NCBI GenBank assembly: GCA_947472705.1
Contig: CANJDA010000119.1
Coordinates: 1-6,730, forward strand
Direction of reading: 5' to 3'
Source: Flavobacteriaceae bacterium
GTDB taxonomy: Bacteria; Bacteroidota; Bacteroidia; Flavobacteriales; Flavobacteriaceae
DNA: 6,730 bases
Shown here: piece by piece, positions 1 to 5,385 of the stretch
Layout: each line of letters opens with the position of its first letter
How positions within the stretch are numbered: position 1 is the stretch's first letter
Program-made: the position numbers and the translations under genes
Notes under the pieces: generated by a model
Databases searched by the model: none
What the model was told of the DNA's origin: nothing
The model's input: only the letters and a program-made list of their open reading frames with translations

Positions 1-1308
1 AACCGAAAACAGAGTAGCCATAAAAGGTTGCTTCTTTTGTGTCAACGTTTTATTGAAATACTGAAAGAATGGTTCATCCCAAATGCCCCAAACTCCATCA
101 AAATCAACATCGTTATTGTATTCTGTTTTACCGTAATAATGATCATATCCCAAAATATTACCAAAACCTAAAAACCCCATTGACCCATTGGGTGCTCCAT
201 GAAAAAAAGAAGTGTCATAACCTTCACTTTTCAATGTAGAAACCAAAGATTCAATTTTTTGTTTTGGATAAGGCGAAGAGGTAAAGGCATCTTTAAACGA
301 TGGAATTCCAGCTATAATAGAAGAGACGCCATGTATGGATTTCCAACCATTAGCATAGGCATTTGTAAAAATCAAACTGTGTTGTGCCAACGAATCTACA
401 AAAGGAGTATATCCTTCATAACCAGATATTTTAGTGTTTTTATTGAAAGCACCATTGTATTCACGAGCAAAGCTTTCAATAATAAAAATCACCACGTTAG
501 GTTTGGTTGGCGGATTATTTTTGTATTGCTTTATAGGAATAAGCAGCTTATCAACTTCTGCTTTGGGCATATAGTTTTCTTTTTTAAACGAATTGGTATT
601 CCAAGTTCGGATAATGGCAAAAGGAGTGTTCAATACCACATCAGCCTGGGAGGAATTTTTAACATAACGACTAGCATCCAATATATTAATAGGACGAGTG
701 CTTTTTTTAAAATCACCTCTAATTCCACCTATACAAAGTGTTACTATCAGCAGAAAATTAGCAATAGAAAAGGCAAAGTATTTAAAATTAGGATGTTCTT
801 TAATGGTGTGGATTTTTGTTTTCTTGTAAAGTAAAATCCAAATGTAACTCAGTACAAAAAACAACAAAAAAACATGCCAATAATTCTGCAGAAAATTGAA
901 AAACAGTAAGGACTTATTACTTTCATTTTGCAAGGTATCTAATGATGCTCTGGTACTTCGGTTAAAGGAATAACGGTAATAAATAAAATCAATGAAATTA
1001 GTAGCATACGCCACTAAATTGGTCACAAAATACAGCCAAAACAAAAACTTCTGAAACTTCTTTTTGGTATTGGAAACCAGCGGTAGCACAGAAAGAATAA
1101 TAAACAAACCGTTAACATACAGTATCGTTGTCGTGTCAAAGGTCAATCCGTGATAACACAATCTGAAAAAGTCATAGACGCCGTCAATCTTAATCAAATT
1201 TTGATTGTAAATAAAAAACAACAATCGGGCAATGAAATAAAAAAAATAGACCAATAAAACTCTGATGACCAAAATTTTATATTCTTTAAATCGAGGGAAT
1301 TTATTCAT
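1..1308 (-). CDS. LTA synthase family protein (sulfatase-fold membrane phosphotransferase), C-terminus cut by window edge
   Basis: Reading the minus strand from ATG at 1308-1306 gives 436 uninterrupted residues to base 1 with no stop, so the 3' end lies outside the window. The N-terminal part has about five hydrophobic segments (near residues 11-34, 60-79, 86-110, 143-161 and 176-195). The extracytoplasmic sulfatase-type domain follows from about residue 270. It begins with NVVIFIIESFAREY, whose Glu278 matches the metal-binding Glu of LtaS-like enzymes. NGWKSIHGV (320-328) places Ser324 at the nucleophile position, which is Thr in Firmicute LtaS. FFHGAPNGSMGF (368-379) and WGIWDEPFF (407-415) are further family landmarks. 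Relatives are usually 600-650 residues, so about 200 are missing, including the distal metal-binding Asp/His. Family members move phosphoglycerol or similar headgroups from lipids to envelope acceptors. A Gram-negative host has no classical lipoteichoic acid, so the acceptor here is unknown. The gene is divergent from the acyl-CoA synthetase. Confidence 0.9.
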   Translation of the reverse strand, partial: MNKFPRFKEYKILVIRVLLVYFFYFIARLLFFIYNQNLIKIDGVYDFFRLCYHGLTFDTTTILYVNGLFIILSVLPLVSNTKKKFQKFLFWLYFVTNLVAYATNFIDFIYYRYSFNRSTRASLDTLQNESNKSLLFFNFLQNYWHVFLLFFVLSYIWILLYKKTKIHTIKEHPNFKYFAFSIANFLLIVTLCIGGIRGDFKKSTRPINILDASRYVKNSSQADVVLNTPFAIIRTWNTNSFKKENYMPKAEVDKLLIPIKQYKNNPPTKPNVVIFIIESFAREYNGAFNKNTKISGYEGYTPFVDSLAQHSLIFTNAYANGWKSIHGVSSIIAGIPSFKDAFTSSPYPKQKIESLVSTLKSEGYDTSFFHGAPNGSMGFLGFGNILGYDHYYGKTEYNNDVDFDGVWGIWDEPFFQYFNKTLTQKKQPFMATLFSV

Positions 1309-1330
1309 GCTGTTGCTAAAATTATCGATG

Positions 1331-1338
1331 CAAAACTA
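1331..1338 (-). promoter_or_regulatory. Candidate -7 promoter element for the LTA-synthase-like gene
   Basis: On the minus strand this reads TAGTTTTG, a full match to the Bacteroidota -7 consensus TAnnTTTG. It lies 22 bases before the ATG, giving the short leader usual in this phylum. No TTG is found at the expected -33 distance (the nearest is only 10 bases upstream), so the call rests on the -7 match, its position, and its mirror-image similarity to the plus-strand element at 1401-1408. Confidence 0.45.
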
Positions 1339-1378
1339 CATATTTAGCCAATATGTTTTTTATATTTTAAAGTAATAA

Positions 1379-1408
1379 TTGTGAATGCAACGAATATTAT
1401 TTAATTTG
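1379..1408 (+). promoter_or_regulatory. Candidate promoter for the acyl-CoA synthetase/hydrolase pair
   Basis: A TTG at 1379-1381 is followed by 19 bases and then TTAATTTG at 1401-1408, which matches seven of eight positions of the Bacteroidota TAnnTTTG element. The spacing agrees with the usual TTG to -7 distance in this phylum. Transcription would start near 1415, leaving a leader of about ten bases before the ATG at 1425. The A-rich stretch before the ATG has no Shine-Dalgarno sequence, as is common in Bacteroidota. Confidence 0.5.
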
Positions 1409-1424
1409 CATCAAAATTAATTCA

Positions 1425-3197
1425 ATGGCTCCCATTACCAGACTATTTGACTTCCCCTATTACCAATTAAATAAAAACAATTTAGAAGCTTGTTTGGTAA
1501 CCAAATACAATGGCGTTTGGGTCAAAACTTCTACGCAGGAGTATATAGAAAAAGCCAATACTATCTCGAGAGCTTTGCTGCGTTTAGGGGTTCAAAAAAA
1601 TGATAAAATTGCTATTATTTCCTCTAATAACCGAACCGAATGGAACATCATGGATATTGGGGCTTTACAAACAGGAGCGCAAACCGTACCCATCTACCCT
1701 ACTATTTCGGAAGACGACTATCAATACATTTTAAATCACTCTGAGGCAAAATATTGTTTTGTATCTGATGAAGTGGTGTATCAAAAGCTAAAATTAGTTT
1801 TACCCAACATTCCTTTATTGAAAGAAATCTATTCCTTTAATGAAATAGAAGGATGTCAAAATTGGAAAACCCTATTGGAATTAGGCAAAGACGAAAGCAA
1901 TCAGTCAGACGTTGAAGAAAGAAAAAACAATGTAAAAGCCGAGGAATTGGCTACCATTATTTATACTTCAGGAACAACTGGAAAGCCTAAAGGTGTTATG
2001 CTTTCGCATAATAATATTGTTTCCAATGTATTAGACAGTGCCGAAAGGATTCCATTTGAAGAAGGAACAAGTGTAGCTTTGAGTTTTCTTCCTATCTGTC
2101 ATATTTTTGAAAGAGTCATTTTATATATCTACCAATTCTATTCTGTTTCCATTTATTTTGCAGAATCCATCGACAAGCTATCGGATAATATTAAAGAGGT
2201 AAAACCAACTGTTTTTTCAGTCGTACCGCGCCTTTTAGAAAAAGTATACGATAAAATCCATGCCAAGGGTGAAGGGTTAACCGGAATTAAAAAAATGTTG
2301 TTCTTTTGGGCCATTGATTTAGGATTACGTTACGAACCTTATGGCGCTAATGGTTGGTGGTATGAATTGCAATTAAATATAGCTCGCAAACTCATTTTTA
2401 GCAAATGGAAAGAAGGCTTAGGCGGAAAATTAAACGTGATGGTATCGGGCAGTGCTGCTTTACAACCCCGACTTATTAGAGTTTTTGCTGCTGCCGAAAT
2501 GCCTGTTATGGAAGGCTATGGTTTAACCGAAACTTCTCCCGTAATTTCTGTAAATGATCAACGAAATAAAGGTTTTAAAATTGGGACAGTTGGTAAGGTA
2601 ATCAAAAATGTTACCGTGACCATTGCTGCTGATGGGGAAATTTTGTGCAAAGGACCTAATGTGATGATGGGCTATTACAAAGACGAGCAATTAACCAATG
2701 AAGCGATTAAAGAAGGTTTTTTTCACACTGGAGATATAGGCGAATTTGACTGCGAAGGTTTCTTAAAAATAACCGACCGTAAAAAAGAAATGTTCAAAAC
2801 CTCTGGCGGTAAATACATAGCACCCCAACTTATTGAAAATGCCATGAAACAGTCCTTGTTTATTGAACAAATTATGGTGATTGGCGATGGCGAAAAAATG
2901 CCAGCTGCTTTCATCCAACCGAGTTTTGATTTTATTAAAGAATGGGCCAAAAGAAAAAACATAGCTATCGGTAACTCCAATGAAGAAATCATATCCAACC
3001 CAGAGGTCATCAAAAGAATCCAAGAAGAAGTAGATGTTACTAATGAAAAGTTTGGTAATTGGGAAAAAATAAAACGCTTTGAACTTACCCCTGATGTATG
3101 GTCAATTGATGGAGGGCACCTCACTCCTACGCTTAAACTCAAACGCAAAATTGTAATGGAAAAGTATAAAGACTTATACCAAAAAATATACAACTAA
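1425..3197 (+). CDS. Long-chain fatty acid--CoA ligase (AMP-forming acyl-CoA synthetase)
   Basis: This 590-residue ANL-superfamily enzyme activates fatty acids with ATP to acyl-AMP and then acyl-CoA, feeding lipid synthesis or beta-oxidation in the cytoplasm or at the inner membrane face. The phosphate-binding loop YTSGTTGKPKG is at residues 180-190. LPICHIFER (222-230) matches the fatty-acyl ligase pattern, and GYGLTETSP (364-372) is the adenine/acyl-binding motif. HTGDIGEF (434-441) carries the ribose-binding Asp437, and ITDRKKEMFKTSGGKY (449-464) is the hinge before the mobile C-terminal domain. LTPTLKLKRK (566-575) carries the probable adenylation lysine, Lys571. Length and motif order fit the FAA1-like (COG1022) group, which is longer than E. 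coli FadD-type relatives in the middle domain. All core motifs are intact, so activity is expected. Acyl chain preference cannot be read from the sequence. The ATG at 1425 fits the N-terminus of the family and the promoter just upstream. The hydrolase gene follows after 18 bp, suggesting cotranscription. Confidence 0.95.
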   Translation: MAPITRLFDFPYYQLNKNNLEACLVTKYNGVWVKTSTQEYIEKANTISRALLRLGVQKNDKIAIISSNNRTEWNIMDIGALQTGAQTVPIYPTISEDDYQYILNHSEAKYCFVSDEVVYQKLKLVLPNIPLLKEIYSFNEIEGCQNWKTLLELGKDESNQSDVEERKNNVKAEELATIIYTSGTTGKPKGVMLSHNNIVSNVLDSAERIPFEEGTSVALSFLPICHIFERVILYIYQFYSVSIYFAESIDKLSDNIKEVKPTVFSVVPRLLEKVYDKIHAKGEGLTGIKKMLFFWAIDLGLRYEPYGANGWWYELQLNIARKLIFSKWKEGLGGKLNVMVSGSAALQPRLIRVFAAAEMPVMEGYGLTETSPVISVNDQRNKGFKIGTVGKVIKNVTVTIAADGEILCKGPNVMMGYYKDEQLTNEAIKEGFFHTGDIGEFDCEGFLKITDRKKEMFKTSGGKYIAPQLIENAMKQSLFIEQIMVIGDGEKMPAAFIQPSFDFIKEWAKRKNIAIGNSNEEIISNPEVIKRIQEEVDVTNEKFGNWEKIKRFELTPDVWSIDGGHLTPTLKLKRKIVMEKYKDLYQKIYN

Positions 3198-3215
3198 CTT
3201 TTAATCCTTTTAGCT

Positions 3216-4286
3216 ATGAGAATAAAACACCTACTATGCAGCTTGTTTGTAATGATTTTATTTTCGGGCTGCAAAAAAAATAAGGAAGTCGATACCGCCA
3301 AAAACAGTTATCTCGACTATTCAAAATCAGATGATCAAGCCACTGGGGGAATTAAGATGATTCCCATCTCTACTCCTATTGGTAAGTTCAAGGTATGGAC
3401 CAAACGCGTTGGGAACAATCCAAAAATAAAAGTGCTTTTACTGCATGGAGGTCCCGGTGGAACTCATGAATTTTTTGAATGCTTTGATGGTTTTTTTCCA
3501 AACGAAAGTATAGAATACATTTACTATGACCAACTTGGTTCCTACTACAGTGACCAACCAAATGACAACCGTCTTTGGACCAACGAACACTTTGTAGAAG
3601 AAGTAGAGCAAGTTCGAAAAGCGTTAAAACTAGATAGCTCCAACTTCTATTTAATGGGACAATCTTGGGGCGGAATTCTCGCCATGGAATATGCCTTAAA
3701 ATACCAAAAGAATTTAAAAGGGTTAGTGATAGCCAACATGATGGCAAGCGCTCCAGCTTATAACAAATATGCCGAAGAGGTCTTAGGTCCAAAACTACCT
3801 AAGGAAGTATTTGACCAAATCAAAACCTTCGAGAAAAACAAGGATTATACTAATCCGAAATATACCGAATTATTGTTCAAATATTATTATACCGAACACA
3901 TCCTCAGAAAACCTATCGAGCAATGGCCCGAATCGATTACGAGAGCCTTCAAACATTTGAACCCGAATGTTTATGTATACATGCAAGGTCCGAGCGAATT
4001 TGGTATAACGGGTGACGCCACCCTTAAAAATTGGGATGTTACCGCTAGGCTCAAAACACTCAGTATTCCCACCCTAGTGATTGGTGCCCAATATGATACT
4101 ATGGACCCCAAACACATGCAGTGGATTTCCAACGAAGTACAAAATGGGCGGTTTTTATATTGCCCAAACGGGAGTCATTGTTCGCAGTATGATGACCAGG
4201 AGCATTACTTCCCGGGTGTGATTAAATTCTTGAAAGACGTGGATAACGGGACTTTCAAAGGAGAAAAGAGCCATCAATTGCCATAA
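3216..4286 (+). CDS. Lipoprotein alpha/beta hydrolase, proline iminopeptidase family (S33-like)
   Basis: The protein has 356 residues. A basic start (MRIK), a hydrophobic stretch and LFSGC (15-19) form a lipoprotein signal with Cys19 as the lipidated residue, so the enzyme should be membrane-anchored outside the cytoplasm. Residues +2 onward are KKNKE, without the acidic run associated with surface export in Flavobacteriia, so a periplasmic location is more likely (inference). The alpha/beta hydrolase core shows the oxyanion motif HGGPGG (77-82), YDQLGSYYSDQP (104-115), the nucleophile elbow GQSWGG with Ser150, Asp294 in GAQYDTMDP and His321 in NGSHC, a complete catalytic triad. The motif set matches proline-specific aminopeptidases, which remove N-terminal proline from peptides. 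Related hydrolases also act on other amides and esters, so the substrate is uncertain. It is probably cotranscribed with the acyl-CoA synthetase. A link between the two activities is not evident. I see no strong terminator after its stop codon. Confidence 0.9.
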   Translation: MRIKHLLCSLFVMILFSGCKKNKEVDTAKNSYLDYSKSDDQATGGIKMIPISTPIGKFKVWTKRVGNNPKIKVLLLHGGPGGTHEFFECFDGFFPNESIEYIYYDQLGSYYSDQPNDNRLWTNEHFVEEVEQVRKALKLDSSNFYLMGQSWGGILAMEYALKYQKNLKGLVIANMMASAPAYNKYAEEVLGPKLPKEVFDQIKTFEKNKDYTNPKYTELLFKYYYTEHILRKPIEQWPESITRAFKHLNPNVYVYMQGPSEFGITGDATLKNWDVTARLKTLSIPTLVIGAQYDTMDPKHMQWISNEVQNGRFLYCPNGSHCSQYDDQEHYFPGVIKFLKDVDNGTFKGEKSHQLP

Positions 4287-4292
4287 ATGTTA

Positions 4293-4340
4293 TTAACAAT
4301 TCCCTTTTTTAAAAAGTTAACAATTAAATCGTTAACAAAT
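4293..4340 (+). repeat. Three short TTAACAAWT direct repeats
   Basis: TTAACAATT occurs at 4293-4301 and 4317-4325, and TTAACAAAT at 4332-4340, in the 111-bp spacer before the small membrane protein gene. Starts are 24 and 15 bases apart. The spacer is very AT-rich, so chance is a serious explanation. An operator for the gene at 4398 is possible. No convincing TAnnTTTG promoter element is visible between here and the ATG; the best is TATTTTTA at 4363-4370. Confidence 0.35.
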
Positions 4341-4397
4341 TATCATATCCTTACTATTTTAATATTTTTACCATACTAACCAATTAAATTAGTAATT

Positions 4398-4787
4398 ATG
4401 AATGTAAAAAACTTTATTGTTGGCGGTATCGTCGGCGGAATAGTAGATTGGATTTTAGGATGGGTGTTTTATGGTATGCTTTTTAAAGACACGTTCCCAA
4501 TGGATCAAAATTCCATGAATATGGGCATGATTAGTTGCGGTTGTTTTGCTGTAGGATTTTTTATTTCTTATCTTTTTTCAGGCTTAACTACTGTTTCGGG
4601 TATGGCAGCTGGCTTCAAAGCAGGAGCGGTGATAGGCCTTTTCCAGGGATTAATAGCTGGCTTCTTTGAAAACGAAGCAAACCTTAGCCCTGATTACAAA
4701 GTTTTAGCTATTGGAGTGGCAATTTCAGTTGTTATGGCTGCTGTAGTAGGAGGTTGTATTGGTATGATTAACGAAAAAATGAAGTAA
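4398..4787 (+). CDS. Small four-helix integral membrane protein of unknown function
   Basis: I do not recognise a named function for this 129-residue protein. It consists almost entirely of four hydrophobic segments, near residues 6-28, 42-62, 68-90 and 101-123, joined by short loops. The first is glycine-rich with closely spaced glycines (IVGGIVGGIVDWILGW), allowing tight helix packing. Asp17 lies within this segment, and Cys47 and Cys49 sit close together in the second. The only sizeable polar loops are residues 29-41 and 91-100. It ends in a charged tail, NEKMK. The layout resembles small Bacteroidota inner-membrane proteins usually annotated as hypothetical. The coding call is supported by an ATG after an AT-rich leader, a coherent membrane topology and a strong terminator 27 bases after the stop. 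It appears to be a single-gene transcription unit. Confidence 0.8.
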   Translation: MNVKNFIVGGIVGGIVDWILGWVFYGMLFKDTFPMDQNSMNMGMISCGCFAVGFFISYLFSGLTTVSGMAAGFKAGAVIGLFQGLIAGFFENEANLSPDYKVLAIGVAISVVMAAVVGGCIGMINEKMK

Positions 4788-4813
4788 GTTAATATTTGGA
4801 TTTTCATAGTAAG

Positions 4814-4848
4814 AAAACGCCTGGGATTGAGTTCTTGGGCGTTTTTTT
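4814..4848 (+). terminator. Rho-independent terminator after the small membrane protein gene
   Basis: AAAACGCC (4814-4821) pairs perfectly with GGCGTTTT (4838-4845), and the run of seven T at 4842-4848 forms the U-tract. Inside the stem GGA (4823-4825) can pair further with TTC (4832-4834), allowing one G-U pair. It lies 27 bases after the stop at 4787. On the opposite strand the stem is followed only by TTTTCTT, so termination there would be weaker. Confidence 0.88.
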
Positions 4849-4932
4849 ATGGCAATACTACCCACAAAAATAAACGTTGCCAAACACCCTTTTTGCGAAC
4901 ATACAAAAAAAAAAGGAATAGGTTCTCGGCCA

Positions 4933-4992
4933 TGTCCAGAAATGTCCACTTTTGTCCGCCTTTGTCCAGTTTTGTCCCCAAATGTCCAGTTT
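4933..4992 (+). repeat. Six TGTCC motifs at exact 10-bp spacing
   Basis: TGTCC starts at 4933, 4943, 4953, 4963, 4973 and 4983, with no deviation in spacing. The five bases after each core vary (AGAAA, ACTTT, GCCTT, AGTTT, CCAAA, AGTTT) but the last two are always A/T and the third from last nearly so, giving a unit TGTCC-NN-WWW. An invariant core with a variable linker suggests selection on the core, for example as a protein site repeated once per helical turn. The phased A/T tracts may also bend the DNA. A 10-bp period rules out codon structure as the cause. Confidence 0.9.
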
Positions 4993-5014
4993 GCCTCGTT
5001 TTTTAGGGGTTTTG

Positions 5015-5083
5015 TTCGATACTTGTTCGATAATTATTCGGCAACGCTTCGGCAAAAGGGCATTTTACCGAACAATGCCCGAA
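5015..5083 (+). repeat. TTCG array at 11-bp spacing facing two inverted CGAA copies
   Basis: TTCGATA occurs at 5015-5021 and 5026-5032, and TTCGGCA at 5037-5043 and 5048-5054, so starts are exactly 11 bases apart. The complement CGAA occurs at 5069-5072 and 5080-5083, again 11 bases apart, as TACCGAA (5066-5072) and GCCCGAA (5077-5083). The first inverted copy fits the direct-copy pattern TTCGRYA. The result is four direct units converging on two inverted units. The array begins 22 bases after the last unit of the TGTCC array. Confidence 0.85.
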
Positions 5084-5084
5084 G
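5047..5084. repeat. Two overlapping, mutually exclusive hairpins
   Basis: Hairpin A pairs TTCGGCAAAA (5048-5057) with TTTTACCGAA (5063-5072) around the five-base loop GGGCA, with nine pairs and one C-A mismatch. Hairpin B pairs GGGCATT (5058-5064) with AATGCCC (5074-5080) perfectly around a nine-base loop. It can be extended by CTTC (5047-5050) with GAAG (5081-5084) across a seven-base bulge. A and B use the same bases, so only one can form at a time in one strand. Neither is followed by a T-run on either strand, so they are not simple terminators. Confidence 0.65.
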
Positions 5085-5099
5085 AAAACACCTCCCAAA

Positions 5100-5124
5100 C
5101 CTACCAAAAACCCAATTTTGTAGG
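5100..5124. repeat. Imperfect hairpin downstream of the TTCG array
   Basis: CCTA (5100-5103) plus CAAAA (5105-5109) pairs with TTTTG (5116-5120) plus TAGG (5121-5124). This gives nine pairs with C5104 bulged and a six-base loop, ACCCAA. No T-run follows on the plus strand. Its position 16 bases after the preceding hairpin suggests it belongs to the same structured block. Confidence 0.5.
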
Positions 5125-5146
5125 ATTATCTCATGGTTTTGTACTT

Positions 5147-5169
5147 AAAAATCCCCATTGTTAGGGATT
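5147..5169 (-). terminator. Weak terminator-like hairpin on the minus strand
   Basis: AATCCC (5150-5155) pairs with GGGATT (5164-5169) around an eight-base loop. Read on the minus strand, the stem runs into TTTTT (5151-5147). The stem is short and the T-run modest. No minus-strand gene is visible upstream of it (right of 5169) in this window, so it may be only a hairpin bounding the structured block. Confidence 0.3.
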
Positions 5170-5385
5170 GTGTATGTGGGAGAAGATTAATAGCTTTGGA
5201 AAGATAGTAAGGGTAAAATCGCGATCGTTCAGATTTGCATATGAGCCAAGTGGCTTTTGACAGAATTAGCAGTTGTATATTTCAAATTTTTATATAAGAT
5301 GGAAACAGTAGCATGACAACACTAAATATACAACGAAATCGTAAATACAATTAGATTTTGTAATATTGTTTTTAAAAAACAGCGT

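Larger units (their letters stand above)
4849..5385. other. Gene-free structured intergenic region
   Basis: No convincing gene is present between the terminator and the TTG start at 5386. Short open frames exist on both strands between about 4849 and 5164, but they overlap one another, have no recognisable protein character, and run through 10- and 11-bp repeats that cannot preserve a reading frame. The core at 4921-5100 is about 46% G+C by hand count (83 of 180), against 20% at 4321-4380 (12 of 60). It holds two helically phased repeat arrays and several hairpins, listed separately. The remainder, 5171-5385, is AT-rich. Apart from a GC-rich palindromic patch at TCGCGATCG (5219-5227) and a four-pair hairpin AGCC/GGCT near 5244-5255, I see nothing definite there. 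Confidence 0.7.

Noticed and set aside
199..834. Plus-strand open frame of 211 codons inside the minus-strand LTA-synthase-like gene
   Set aside because: It lies fully antisense to a gene with clear family motifs, and its translation is low-complexity and unlike any protein.
2723..3193. Two minus-strand open frames inside the acyl-CoA synthetase gene (also 2763-3023)
   Set aside because: They are antisense shadows of a gene with intact catalytic motifs and have no domain character of their own.
3388..3792. Minus-strand open frame within the hydrolase gene
   Set aside because: It is antisense to the HGGPG and GQSWGG coding region and has no supporting start or domain.
4289..4325. Terminator after the hydrolase gene
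   Set aside because: TGTTA-T-TAACA (4289-4299) and the T-run/A-run at 4304-4315 are AT-only or nearly so, and no GC-containing stem precedes a T-run.
4933..5083. CRISPR array
   Set aside because: The repeat units are 10-11 bp with only 5-7 conserved bases and no spacer-sized unique segments, far from CRISPR geometry.
4849..5164. Several short overlapping open frames on both strands (including 4849-5148 and 4952-5164 plus, 4858-5055 minus)
   Set aside because: They overlap each other, run through 10- and 11-bp repeats that are incompatible with codon structure, and show no recognisable protein features. The openness follows from locally higher G+C.
5047..5169. Integron attC-like recombination site
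   Set aside because: Hairpins are present, but I could not find a matched pair of core sites (GTTRRRY and RYYYAAC) at the stem ends, and there is no integrase or cassette organisation in the window.
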